A stretch of DNA of 64,000 bases from Nitrospira sp. (GCA_024998625.1 JACOEL010000006.1:147252-211251); one strand, 5' to 3'; positions 19,478 to 27,650 are shown, counted from the stretch's first letter. A program made the numbers and translations. The notes: generated by a model from the letters alone, not told the origin.

Positions 19478-19734
19478 TTCCAGAGCTCCGGATCAATCGT
19501 GCGTTGCTCGGCAATGAGGGCCTCGAAGGCGGCGGCCTCCTCCTTCGTCCAGGTTCCGGCGAGATGATCCAAATCATGATAGCGGACCGGCGATTTCTTT
19601 TTTCCCTTGCCCCCAACCGATTCTTCCAACAACTCGATGACCGCCTTATTCACGCTCGTCTTCTTCTGTTTGGCTCGCTGTTGAACCGTACGGGCAACGT
19701 CGGGTGGAAGGTTCCGTAACGTAATCGCTTTCAT
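19474..19734 (-). CDS. vapB: VapB-type antitoxin
   Basis: An 86-residue protein with an N-terminal ribbon-helix-helix (MKAITLRNLPPDVARTV, then KTSVNKAVIELLEE) for operator binding and a flexible acidic C-terminus (TWTKEEAAAFEALI) that would wrap the toxin. It starts the operon and overlaps vapC by 4 bp. Autoregulation by the VapBC complex is the norm in this family. Confidence 0.88.
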   Translation of the reverse strand: MKAITLRNLPPDVARTVQQRAKQKKTSVNKAVIELLEESVGGKGKKKSPVRYHDLDHLAGTWTKEEAAAFEALIAEQRTIDPELWK

Positions 19735-20029
19735 GGCGTCGTGTCTCCATGCATCATAGATGCCTCACAGTGATGCACAGTATACCGCAGTGAACCTGGC
19801 TCGTCAAAACACGTGGGGGCCGCGGGTGCTGTTCTCATGAGGACATACAGGGTTGAGATCAGGACGCGTCATCCCAGATTAGGGCAGATTGCGTGTGACA
19901 TGGCATTGGACTGATCGATCAACTGAGGACAGTTTAGGCAGATAAATAGGACACACGTACATCTTGTCCTCATTTAGAGCGGCCGATGAAATGAGGACAG
20001 TCTGATTCACGTGAGGACAGCTCAGGGTA

Positions 20030-20045
20030 AATTAGGACAGCACCC
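20030..20045. repeat. Right terminal inverted repeat of the VapBC unit
   Basis: AATTAGGACAGCACCC, exact complement of 18928-18943. A related stray motif, AATTTAGGACAGGGG, occurs at about 20687-20701 outside the unit and may be an older end. Confidence 0.7.
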
Positions 20046-20051
20046 GACTGG

Positions 20052-20810
20052 GGGACCATTGATCACGCGTTCTTATGCGGATCGACGTAAGCCCCCTCGC
20101 GCAGCCAGCGTGCAAAGGGCACTGCTTCTGCTTCAGTGGCGGGAGAGGGTTCAGGGGACGCGCAGTGTTTCGCGGTGCCATGAGGCACGGTCGCCGATGC
20201 GGCGCATATGAAGTCTCTGCGCGGGACAATCAGCCACTACGGCGACTGAAGGATTGTCGAACTCCTCCCGGCTGGTCGGCAGCCCCGGTGTTCCACGCAA
20301 GGGCGGGCCGTTTTTTTGTCTCACCTGCTGAATACTTCCAGTTTATTGATCACCCTCTACCCAGCGTTGTGCAGCCATTTCATGAAGATCCACCATGGAT
20401 CTCACCAGCGTCACGCCTCATAATTTCTTGACGAAATTGAGAACCTGAGAAGGGCAAAAAGCAGGGCGGAGGCAGGGTCAGAGAGCTTTTCAGTAACAGT
20501 GGAGATCTTGGAGAGGCTTCAGGCTTCCCGCTTGGCACCTGCGGGCCTGCTCACCACCTCTACGCTCGACCTCGGTTCCCATCTCTGTTCCTCTCACCGA
20601 AGCCTCCGCTCACTTCTTGAATAATGCTGTTTTGGACGAGGTCAATGGGGGCTCGTGCCCCAGTGGCCTGCCGGGCGCCTGTGGCAATTTAGGACAGGGG
20701 CGAAGCAGAGATTCAACCATCGCAGTGGTTTGTGCGTGGCATATCCTATGCTGCTTCATCACACAGGAGGCGCGCTCTTGCGCCGGCGACCAGGGGGCTG
20801 AGGGGTGGCG
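20052..20810. other. Gene-poor stretch of about 760 bp
   Basis: No recognised gene. It holds the right arm of the outer inverted repeat (CTTATGCGGATCG at 20072-20084) and, near 20687, one more AATTTAGGACAG motif like the ends of the VapBC unit. An open frame at 20075-20431 lacks a ribosome site and any family feature. The stretch looks like decayed mobile-element DNA. Confidence 0.5.
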
Positions 20811-21692
20811 ATGCGATGGTTGGTTGCACTCGATGAATCGGAGTGTTCCGAGCGGATCATCGGATGGATGCGAGCCTTTCCCCATTCGAAGCAGACGGGG
20901 GTGACCGTGGTGCATGTGCTGGCTCCGCTGGAGGTCCCTGAGAGCATCGGCGTCAGCGGGCAACAGCTGCTGCTGCAGCAGCAGAGCGCGATGGTTGAGG
21001 CCCTGCTTGATCGCGTGCGCCGACTCCTGGAGGAGTCCTTTGCCGATGTGGAAGTGATTGTGCGGGACGGCGTCCCGAGCAGCGAGATTCTGCAGATCAT
21101 TCAGGAGCGCCGACCTGACCTGGTCGTCTCCGGCATGCAGGGGCTCTACCGGTCTCCGGGTTTCACGATCGGTGGCGTCGCTCAGCGCCTCCTGTCCTAT
21201 GCTCCGTGCAGTCTGATGTTGGTGCCCGGCAAGGTGCAGGCCGGCGGCGGGTTGCGAATCATGCTGGCCACGGATGGATCGGAGGATGCGCAGCGTGCGG
21301 CAAGCGTGGTGGCGGGTCTTCCCGGGATACGCGAGGTGACGATCGTGAGCGTCGTGCGTCCGTTGGGCGCGGAGAAGGCGGTCCTCGAACGGTTTCAGCC
21401 CGAAGAGAGCCGAAAGATGGAAGCGGCGTTCCTGCGTCAACGGCGTGCCGAGGCGCGCAAGGCCATCGCCGGATGCGAACGTCTGTTGCGGGACGCATCG
21501 ATCACGGTGCGCCCCAGGGTGATTGCCGGCCATCCGGCCGAGGCCATCGTTCGAGCTGCCCGGCGCGATGCTGCGGACCTGCTGGTGGTCGGATCTCGCG
21601 GCCTGACCGGGGTGAAGGCGGCCGCGCTCGGGAGCGTGTCCCAGGCGGTGGCGCAGTTGGCGCCCTGTCCGGTCTTGATCGTGAAGCCGTAG
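20811..21692 (+). CDS. Universal stress protein with two UspA domains
   Basis: A 293-residue tandem UspA protein. The first domain (about 1-140) has a degenerate nucleotide signature (GMQGLYRSPGFTIGGVAQRL), while the second (about 147-293) keeps the ATP-binding motif GSRGLTGVKAAALGSVSQ. So, unlike the paralogue at 1252-2109, only the C-terminal half looks clearly ATP-binding. ATG at 20811 is preferred to the GTG at 20805 because a GAGGGG tract lies about five bases before it. Next gene is 49 bp downstream. Confidence 0.88.
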   Translation: MRWLVALDESECSERIIGWMRAFPHSKQTGVTVVHVLAPLEVPESIGVSGQQLLLQQQSAMVEALLDRVRRLLEESFADVEVIVRDGVPSSEILQIIQERRPDLVVSGMQGLYRSPGFTIGGVAQRLLSYAPCSLMLVPGKVQAGGGLRIMLATDGSEDAQRAASVVAGLPGIREVTIVSVVRPLGAEKAVLERFQPEESRKMEAAFLRQRRAEARKAIAGCERLLRDASITVRPRVIAGHPAEAIVRAARRDAADLLVVGSRGLTGVKAAALGSVSQAVAQLAPCPVLIVKP

Positions 21693-21741
21693 CAGAGCAG
21701 GACGTGTGCGGGCGTTGGTCGGGAACAGGGAAGGAGGCGCG

Positions 21742-22230
21742 ATGGCGGTCACCCTGAAAGCGGTTCCGATCGAAAAACCTGAGGACGTGAATCTCATTCT
21801 CGGCCAAGCCCATTTCATCAAGACGGTCGAAGATCTTCACGAAGCGCTGGTGACGGCGGTGCCGGGGATCAAGTTCGGATTGGCGTTTTGTGAAGCGTCC
21901 GGCCCTTGCCTGGTCCGCTGGAGCGGGACGGATGAAGAATTGGTCGCCCTGGCCAGGACGAACGCATTGGCGATCGGAGCGGGGCATAGTTTCATCATTT
22001 TGCTGCGAGACTGTTTTCCCATCAACGTCCTGCCGGTGCTCCGTCAGGTGCCGGAGGTCTGTGCCATTTATTGTGCGACCGCCAATCGGGCGGAAGTGAT
22101 TCTGGCGGAGACTGAAGGGGGCCGCGGTATTCTGGGCGTGGTGGACGGAGCTGTTCCCACAGGGATCGAACAGGCGGTCGACATTGCGGAAAGAAAGTCG
22201 CTGCTCCGTCGGTTTGGGTACAAACTCTAA
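21742..22230 (+). CDS. Adenosine-specific kinase family protein
   Basis: A 162-residue protein that fits the PF04008 family: the conserved start VTLKAVPIEKPEDVNLILGQ, GLAFCEASGPCLVRWSG, GHSFIILL and the glycine-rich C-terminal RGILGVVDG. The family is named from a thermophilic archaeal member reported to phosphorylate adenosine; bacterial members are often found in stress clusters. The start is set by an AAGGAGG site 4 bases upstream. It lies between UspA and the LigD-type phosphoesterase, all in one direction. Confidence 0.82.
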   Translation: MAVTLKAVPIEKPEDVNLILGQAHFIKTVEDLHEALVTAVPGIKFGLAFCEASGPCLVRWSGTDEELVALARTNALAIGAGHSFIILLRDCFPINVLPVLRQVPEVCAIYCATANRAEVILAETEGGRGILGVVDGAVPTGIEQAVDIAERKSLLRRFGYKL

Positions 22231-22274
22231 CCTGACTGGTTACGAGTGTGGAACTTTGAAGTCATCGCCGGCCT

Positions 22275-22781
22275 ATGAAAAAGCCTCTCTTCATCGTGCA
22301 CAAACACCGGGCCACGCGCCTCCATTACGACCTGCGATTGGAGATCGGCGGCGTGCTGGCATCATGGGCGGTGCCGAAGGGCCCGTCGCTCGATCCAAGG
22401 ATCAAGCGGTTGGCGATCAGGGTTGAAGACCATGACCTGGCCTATGCCGATTTCGAGGGCGTCATTGAAGAGGGGGGATATGGAGCGGGGCCGGTCCTGG
22501 TGTGGGATCGCGGATGGTTCGACCCCGCGCCGAGGCACGGGGAGACGGGATCGGCCGCAGAGATGCTTCACGAAGGTGTGCTCGATGTCCGCCTTCATGG
22601 CAGGCGGTTGAAGGGGCGCTTTTCGCTCGTGCGTCTGAACGGGCGGCCGGGACAGTGGTTGCTGATCAAGCAACATGATGACGCGGCCAGGCCCGGCTCC
22701 GACATCACCGTCGAGCAGCAACAGTCGGTGCTGACGGACCGTTCCATCGAGGAATTGGCCGAAGCGGCGGCAGCCGGTTGA
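22275..22781 (+). CDS. Stand-alone DNA ligase D 3'-phosphoesterase domain
   Basis: A 168-residue single-domain protein matching the phosphoesterase module of LigD: VHKHRATRLHYDLRLE with the metal-binding His and Asp, LASWAVPKGPSLDP, VEDHDLAYADFEG and GYGAGPVLVWDRG. The enzyme removes 3'-phosphates or single ribonucleotides from DNA ends and in LigD prepares ends for non-homologous joining. Here no ligase, polymerase or Ku gene is near, so it either works with a ligase elsewhere or as a free end-cleaning enzyme. Confidence 0.9.
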   Translation: MKKPLFIVHKHRATRLHYDLRLEIGGVLASWAVPKGPSLDPRIKRLAIRVEDHDLAYADFEGVIEEGGYGAGPVLVWDRGWFDPAPRHGETGSAAEMLHEGVLDVRLHGRRLKGRFSLVRLNGRPGQWLLIKQHDDAARPGSDITVEQQQSVLTDRSIEELAEAAAAG

Positions 22782-22928
22782 ACGAATGATGGATGAAGGG
22801 GCAATTGAATGTGGTGATGGGATTGGTCAGCGGGATGATTTTGCAAAGGTCTCCGTTCGCCGATATGCCATAATTTTTAGATGGCTGGTTTGCATCTCGG
22901 GGAGCACAGCGCAGCGGAGATTGCGACC

Positions 22929-23639
22929 ATGAAACAGATTGCGGGCATGGTGCAGCGCAGTGCCGACGGCGCCCTGTTGGTAGATGAGCAGGGGACGGTC
23001 GTCTTGTGGAATAAGGCGGCTGAACGCCTGCTGGGGTTCCGGTCCGGTGAGGTGCTCGGGCGTCCCTGTCACGACGTGATGCGCGGCATGACGCTCTCCG
23101 GTCATCCGCTCTGCTCACCCTCGTGCACTGTCGGACAGCGGCTCGGCTGCGGCGGTGGAGTCCGTAACTTCGATATCCAGACGCGCACTAAAGCCGGGAA
23201 AATCATCTGGCTGAATGTCAGTTCCCTGCCCGTGCCCTCCAGGAAGAAGGACCGGTTCCTGTTCGTCCATTTGTTCCGGGATGTCAGCAAGCAGGCGAAG
23301 GTCCGGCATCTGGTGCAGGAACTACAGTCCGTGCTGTCCATTCCCGATGAGCGGCCCGATCCTGGTGAGACCCTCTCCGTTGCTCCGGCGTCGTCCTCAG
23401 GCACCGTTCCTGATGTGCCGGCCACCCTCCCACTGAGCCGACGCGAGCGTGAGGTGCTGCAGCATCTGGCTTTGGGGGAGCGCACCGCGCGGATCGCGGA
23501 TGTGCTGTGCATCAGTTCCGCCACTGTGCGCAATCATGTTCAACATATTTGCGACAAACTCGGGGCGCACAGTCGCCTTGAAGCCCTCGCGATCGCCTTC
23601 CATCGCGGCACACCTCCGCGTACCCCGCATCATTCATGA
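22929..23639 (+). CDS. PAS domain LuxR-type transcriptional regulator
   Basis: A 236-residue regulator: an N-terminal PAS domain (about residues 1-115; DGALLVDEQGTVVLWNKAAERLLG) with four cysteines in the loop (HPLCSPSCTVG, RLGC) and a C-terminal LuxR/GerE helix-turn-helix (LSRREREVLQHLALGERTARIADVL). ATG at 22929 has GGAG 8 bases upstream; the upstream in-frame ATG at 22881 has none. The cysteine-rich PAS loop recurs in PAS-LuxR proteins thought to sense redox or metals. It lies just upstream of the cupredoxin cluster in the same direction and is a candidate regulator for it (inference). Confidence 0.8.
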   Translation: MKQIAGMVQRSADGALLVDEQGTVVLWNKAAERLLGFRSGEVLGRPCHDVMRGMTLSGHPLCSPSCTVGQRLGCGGGVRNFDIQTRTKAGKIIWLNVSSLPVPSRKKDRFLFVHLFRDVSKQAKVRHLVQELQSVLSIPDERPDPGETLSVAPASSSGTVPDVPATLPLSRREREVLQHLALGERTARIADVLCISSATVRNHVQHICDKLGAHSRLEALAIAFHRGTPPRTPHHS

Positions 23640-23949
23640 CGCTGTGGCGCGACATCGCGTCCGGGAGCATGTCTTTCATCACCCGTCATTCGTCGATCGC
23701 AAGGCTGCTTTGTCCGGTCGACGGTTTGATCATCGACGCCGCACTGCATTGCAGCAGAAGCGTTCTTGAGGCATGTGGGCTAGTGCATCTGCATCATGCT
23801 TCGAAATGACGCAGCCGGCTCATTGTTGATCGAGTCTCGGCTGCTTATCCTACAGACATGGAATCAGACCATCCTATCGGGAGATGGGGGGACGTGAGGT
23901 GGAGTTTCAGACTCAGGATCGTGACGCAGCAGCTGGTCGGAGGTGCACC

Positions 23950-24372
23950 ATGTGGGTCATTCAGGACATCAGGTGGACGGCGACGGTCCTCCTCATGTTG
24001 ACCGGTCTCACGGTGGTGGCCTTGGGAGGGACGGTGCGGGTGCCGGCGAGTGAAGACGACTGGCTCGTCGCCATGATGCAGGCGGTGCTGGTCGAGCAGG
24101 CGAACGAAGGACCGTTGTGGGGGACGTTCGCCCCCTATATCGCGCAGCTTGAGATCGTGCGCGGACATTTGCTGAACGAGGATACGGCTGCCGTATATGG
24201 CGCCATGAATCGGCTGATGGATATGCTTGAACAACGCGAGAACGAAATCCCGTCGGAGGTGGCGGATCGGCTTTTCGATTACTGTTATCTGGTGACGCCG
24301 GCGAAGTACCACGATGTTTCCCGGCACATCGATCGGTTTATCGAGCATCAGTATGGGCAATCGAGCGGCTAA
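23950..24372 (+). CDS. Exported helical protein, family 1 copy A (unknown function)
   Basis: A 140-residue protein with an N-terminal signal or anchor (TVLLMLTGLTVVALGG) followed by an all-helical domain. It shares with 26690-27124 and 27231-27650 the pattern of an acidic-aromatic start, Q-L-x2-V-R-x2-L, then AMNRLMDMLEQRE, then A-D-x3-D-x-C-Y-x-VTP and H-D-V-x-R-H. The single conserved Cys and the HDVxRH histidines could bind metal. GGAGGTG lies five bases before the ATG. First gene of a run of seven exported proteins. Not recognised from any named family. Confidence 0.72.
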   Translation: MWVIQDIRWTATVLLMLTGLTVVALGGTVRVPASEDDWLVAMMQAVLVEQANEGPLWGTFAPYIAQLEIVRGHLLNEDTAAVYGAMNRLMDMLEQRENEIPSEVADRLFDYCYLVTPAKYHDVSRHIDRFIEHQYGQSSG

Positions 24373-24403
24373 CCTGAATTAGGTGAAGAAAAGGAGGTAT
24401 GTC

Positions 24404-24880
24404 ATGAGGACAATCAGAGGCGATCCCTTGATCGCGGTATGTTTCACGATAGGGTTGGCGCTGGGTCTGCCGGGAGCAGGAACGAGGGTGATCCATGCGG
24501 CGACCGGAGAGAAGGCATCCCCGGAGCTGACGATCCAGGTGACCATCAAGAAGATGGAGTTTCATGTCACGGGATACGGACGGGAAGGGAATCCGACGGC
24601 TATCGTGGTCCGCAACGACGACGGGGTAACGCATGGATTCTACTCCCCGTTGTTTAAGGACACGCCCGTCCGCCTGGATGGCGATGGGTACCAGGTCACG
24701 GGAAAAGGTGGCCCATCCTTCCGCATCGACCCAGGGAAGACCATGACGCTTCATTTTACGAAGGGATCGGCGGAAGCCCCCCTCACGATGATGAGCCCGC
24801 TTATGCGGCATGTCATCTGGTGCGACATGCATCCGGACGTGAAGGGGGAACTGTTCATCATCGAGCGCCGAGGCGGGTGA
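24404..24880 (+). CDS. Exported cupredoxin-like protein, type 1 copy A
   Basis: A 158-residue protein with a signal peptide (IAVCFTIGLALGLPGAG ... HAA) and a beta-sandwich cupredoxin-like domain. Putative copper ligands: His in GVTHGFYS and a Cys-x2-His pair in WCDMHPDVKGEL. The usual axial Met after the second His is absent; a Met lies between Cys and His instead, so the copper site is atypical. Starts behind AAAGGAGGT, 31 bp after the helical protein gene. Most similar within the window to 25008-25502. Cupredoxins of this form carry electrons or bind copper in the periplasm. Confidence 0.78.
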   Translation: MRTIRGDPLIAVCFTIGLALGLPGAGTRVIHAATGEKASPELTIQVTIKKMEFHVTGYGREGNPTAIVVRNDDGVTHGFYSPLFKDTPVRLDGDGYQVTGKGGPSFRIDPGKTMTLHFTKGSAEAPLTMMSPLMRHVIWCDMHPDVKGELFIIERRGG

Positions 24881-25007
24881 GCGGAAGACCGAGTCAGGAG
24901 ATAGAAGGTGGCAGGGTGGAATGATGGTGGCGAAGTGACGCGCAGTGGCACGAGGTTCTCCAAGAGGAAGGGGTGAGTCGTTCACGTTTTAACCAAGGAG
25001 GTCCATC

Positions 25008-25502
25008 ATGAAGGTCAATGGACATACAACCAACGTGTTGGCGGTTCCCCTTGCGGTGGTGGCTATGACGTTTCTCGTCATGGGCACGACAGCGGCGGTT
25101 GCGCAAGCCCCGGGGATGGGGGCGCCTCCGTCGAAGGTGGAGATCACGATTAAAGATCGGCAGCACGGATACGAGACCGTGGGGCTGACGATGCCGTCGC
25201 ACGACACGACGATCGTGATCCATAATAAGGACAGCGTCACGCATGGGTTCGCGTCGAATCTGTTCAAGGGGATTCCGGTTCGTGTGGAAGGCGGGGTTGA
25301 GGTGGCCGGGAAGAATTTCAAATCGTACCATGTGGATTCAGGGAAGACGATGACGCTTCATTTCGCGACAGCGCCGTCGAAGTTCGATCCGGCCACGGGC
25401 ATCTCCGAGAGCATGCGTCATGCCCTCTGGTGCGACATCCATCCGGAAGTCAAAGGGGAGGTGTATGTCATCGAAACGAGAGGTGAGGTCGGCGGCGGCT
25501 GA
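25008..25502 (+). CDS. Exported cupredoxin-like protein, type 1 copy B
   Basis: A 164-residue protein with a signal peptide (VVAMTFLVMGTTAAVAQA) and the same fold as the preceding gene: SVTHGFASNLFKG gives the first His, SGKTMTLHF the shared strand, and WCDIHPEVKGEVYVI the Cys-x2-His pair. In this copy the residue between Cys and His is Ile rather than Met, so a Met ligand is not conserved. AAGGAGGT lies before the ATG. The two copies look like a tandem duplication that has diverged. Confidence 0.78.
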   Translation: MKVNGHTTNVLAVPLAVVAMTFLVMGTTAAVAQAPGMGAPPSKVEITIKDRQHGYETVGLTMPSHDTTIVIHNKDSVTHGFASNLFKGIPVRVEGGVEVAGKNFKSYHVDSGKTMTLHFATAPSKFDPATGISESMRHALWCDIHPEVKGEVYVIETRGEVGGG

Positions 25503-25538
25503 TCGCACCCGGCTCCTGTAGCCGGAAGGATTCGCAAT

Positions 25539-26000
25539 ATGAGCCACATGAAGCCATCCCATTGTGTGAATGGTGTGGCGGCCGTTGCCCTGGCCGGTGC
25601 TCTGGGTTTCTGGAGCGCCGCTGGGGCGGCGGAGTTTCACTTTGTGGTGCAAGATCTCGGAGAGAAGCGGGCGGTGTGGGTGCCGCAGGAGGTGGTGATT
25701 CATCGCAGCACGGAAATGGCAGACGGGTTGGTGTTTGTCCTGGAGAATCCAACAGATCGCACCCATGCCTTTGCCGCCTATGGACTGTTCGAAGAGGTGA
25801 TGGGCGCGGGTGGGGAAGTCAGCACAAAGCCGTTACGGGTCAACGTGACGTCGGAAGACAGGGTCCTGGTGCAGATCAGCACGGCCCAATTTGAACGGGG
25901 CCAGGCGGAAGCCGGTTCAGAGGAGGAAGCCTATCCGTTCTTTTGTCCCTTGCATAAAGGCGACGCGCATCTGGGAGGAACGATTCATGTCTTGCCGTAA
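25539..26000 (+). CDS. Exported cupredoxin-like protein, type 2 copy A
   Basis: A 153-residue protein with a signal peptide (AVALAGALGFWSAAGAA) and a shorter cupredoxin-like domain. It has the first His in DRTHAFAAYGLFEE and the C-terminal motif FFCPLHKGDAHLGGTIHV with Cys-x2-His. Compared with the type 1 pair the loop before the Cys is longer and acidic (AEAGSEEEAY). Follows the type 1 pair by 36 bp. A copper-binding role fits the ligands but has not been shown for this protein. Confidence 0.75.
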   Translation: MSHMKPSHCVNGVAAVALAGALGFWSAAGAAEFHFVVQDLGEKRAVWVPQEVVIHRSTEMADGLVFVLENPTDRTHAFAAYGLFEEVMGAGGEVSTKPLRVNVTSEDRVLVQISTAQFERGQAEAGSEEEAYPFFCPLHKGDAHLGGTIHVLP

Positions 26001-26052
26001 CCGCGATCAGGATAGAGGCCAGGGTTCGCAGGGATCTTTGTGGGGAATCACG

Positions 26053-26580
26053 ATGAGGACTCAGAGAAGCCAGGCGAGTCGGTTCGTGGCCGTTACCAAG
26101 TGCCGATGGCGGCGGTGTGTGTCGCAGGTGAGTGTGCTTGTCGTGGGGCTGACGTGGATGTTGTCGGCCAACCAGGTGGCTCGCGGCAGCGAGTTCCGTT
26201 TTGTCGTAGAGGATTTGCCGGACCACTCGGCAGCCTGGCTTCCCAGTGAGGTCGTTATTCATATGGAAACGGACCTCAGGGACGGATTGATCTTTCTTCT
26301 CGTGAACCCCACCGCCCGTACACACGTTTTCATGGTCGAGGGGCTCTCCGAACAAGTAGCCGGTGAGCAGGGTGAGGTTATCAACAAGCCGTTGCGGGTA
26401 ACAGTGGCCCCTGAGGACAGCGTCAGAACCCTGGTGAGTCCTGCGCCATTGGAAGGGAGCCGTGAACGAGGAGGCGTCGAGGAGTTTCGTTTTTTCTGTC
26501 CGTTGCACAGAGGGGACATTGATATGGGCGGGACGATCCGCATGGTCCATCTCGGCGGGACCATCCGGACGGCCCAGTAG
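26053..26580 (+). CDS. Exported cupredoxin-like protein, type 2 copy B
   Basis: A 175-residue protein with a long basic N-terminus and a membrane-spanning signal (VSVLVVGLTWMLSANQVA). The domain repeats the type 2 pattern: RTHVFMVEGLSEQV and FFCPLHRGDIDMGGTI. Close paralogue of 25539-26000 (shared VVxDL, WxPxEVVIH, NKPLRVTV-like strands). The GTIRM tail adds a Met after the Cys-x2-His pair that could act as axial ligand. Start at ATG 26053 with GGGGAA upstream. Confidence 0.75.
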   Translation: MRTQRSQASRFVAVTKCRWRRCVSQVSVLVVGLTWMLSANQVARGSEFRFVVEDLPDHSAAWLPSEVVIHMETDLRDGLIFLLVNPTARTHVFMVEGLSEQVAGEQGEVINKPLRVTVAPEDSVRTLVSPAPLEGSRERGGVEEFRFFCPLHRGDIDMGGTIRMVHLGGTIRTAQ

Positions 26581-26689
26581 AGGATCGTGGGCGCATTTTG
26601 CTGGGAGGGAATCCAATCGGGATGGTGATGGTCAGGGAACGAGGAGACTTGAACAAACAGCTGATACGTCAGAAGTAAGGAGGGGAGTC

Positions 26690-27124
26690 ATGACACCGAT
26701 GACTATCTTACGGAAGGCGGCGGGTGTCGTCCTCTGCGTGCTGCTGACGGTGCTTGTCCCGCTGGGGGCGATCGCGATGTATGCGGGGTCGGAAGGCTGG
26801 GTGGAGCAATTGACCGGCTTCGTCATTGTACAGGAAGGGATCGCTTCTGCCCAGGGCGAGCCAGGATCGTTTGATTCCTATGTCGGCCAGATCACCCTGG
26901 TGCGAAGCCTGTATGACCGGGGTGACTGGAAAGGTTCGTATCTGGCGATGAACCGTTTTATGGACATGCTGGAAAGCCGGGACGGAAATATCAGCGCTCA
27001 GGCCGCCGATGCGATGTGGGATTTCTGCTATGAAGTCACCCCGCCGGCCCTGCATGACGTCAAGCGGCACAAGCAGTGGTGGGACAAAACCGTGAACTGG
27101 GAGAAATTCTTCTGGGAGGAATAG
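26690..27124 (+). CDS. Exported helical protein, family 1 copy B (unknown function)
   Basis: A 144-residue protein behind a strong AAGGAGGGG site. Signal or anchor helix GVVLCVLLTVLVPLGAIAMY, then the helical domain with ITLVRSLYDRGD, AMNRFMDMLESRD, DFCYEVTP and HDVKRH. It is the most diverged of the three copies and has a Trp-rich tail (WWDKTVNWEKFFW). Lies 109 bp after the last cupredoxin gene, same direction. Confidence 0.7.
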   Translation: MTPMTILRKAAGVVLCVLLTVLVPLGAIAMYAGSEGWVEQLTGFVIVQEGIASAQGEPGSFDSYVGQITLVRSLYDRGDWKGSYLAMNRFMDMLESRDGNISAQAADAMWDFCYEVTPPALHDVKRHKQWWDKTVNWEKFFWEE

Positions 27125-27230
27125 GAGTGACAGGACCCGGATCTCCGGATGATCGGTGCGAAATGGCGAATGCTGTGGAGGCGCGCGGGGGCCGAATTAT
27201 GGGGTTCCGGATCAACGTAAGGGGGCTATC

Positions 27231-27650
27231 ATGCGGGTCATTGAGGATATCCGGTGGAGGGGGGGCGTCGTCCTGTTGCTGGCGAGCCTCATCATTGTGC
27301 CCGGATTTGAACGTGTCGCCGGTGCCGCGGGGCAGGACTGGCTTGATGCGATGGTCCAGGCGGTTCTCGTGGAACAGGCGAAGGAAGGAACGAGCGGTAG
27401 CCTGTTCGCCCCCTATTTCGGACAACTGGCGATGGTGCGCACGCACCTTCTCAACGGCGAGAGCGAGGCGGTGTATGGGACTATGAATCGATTCATGGAC
27501 ATGCTTCAAGCGCGAGAGGCGGGGATTTCAGAGGCGGCGGCGGACCGGCTGTTCGACTATTGTTATGTCGTGACGCCGGCACGGTACCACGATGTCTCTC
27601 GGCATCTCCATCGGTTGAGCCGGCATCAGGGTGGCGCGCCATCGGCCTGA
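27231..27650 (+). CDS. Exported helical protein, family 1 copy C (unknown function)
   Basis: A 139-residue protein very like copy A at 23950: both begin M-x-VI-x-DIRW, have a signal (VVLLLASLIIVPGF), WLDAMVQAVLVEQAKEG, FAPYFGQLAMVR, AMNRFMDMLQARE, DRLFDYCYVVTP and YHDVSRH. That the outer genes of the cluster are the closest pair suggests that the block grew by duplication of its ends. Last gene of the plus-strand run. Confidence 0.72.
   Translation: MRVIEDIRWRGGVVLLLASLIIVPGFERVAGAAGQDWLDAMVQAVLVEQAKEGTSGSLFAPYFGQLAMVRTHLLNGESEAVYGTMNRFMDMLQAREAGISEAAADRLFDYCYVVTPARYHDVSRHLHRLSRHQGGAPSA

Larger units (their letters stand above)
18922..20051. mobile_element. Transposon-like unit carrying VapBC, no transposase
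   Basis: The unit is bounded by perfect 16-bp inverted repeats, GGGTGCTGTCCTAATT at 18928-18943 and its complement at 20030-20045, and these are flanked by a 6-bp direct repeat GACTGG (18922-18927 and 20046-20051) that looks like a target duplication. Inside the right end the motif (T)GAGGACAG or TTAGGACAG recurs at 19924, 19992, 20012 and 20032; the last three are spaced exactly 20 bp. The left end has related copies near 18933 and 19008. Repeated subterminal boxes like these serve as transposase-binding sites in IS21-type and Tn7-like elements. The only genes inside are vapB and vapC. Confidence 0.7.

Noticed and set aside
18961..20040. Possible CRISPR-like array because of repeated GAGGACAG motifs at 20-bp spacing
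   Set aside because: Motifs are 9 bp, vary, occur in both directions and there are no unique spacers of usual length; they fit transposon subterminal boxes better.
20075..20431. Plus-strand frame of 118 residues in the gap after the VapBC unit
   Set aside because: No ribosome site, no recognisable domain, lies in decayed mobile-element DNA.
20610..21821. Minus-strand frame of 403 residues
   Set aside because: Shadow of the tandem UspA gene; composition skewed to Arg, His and Pro.
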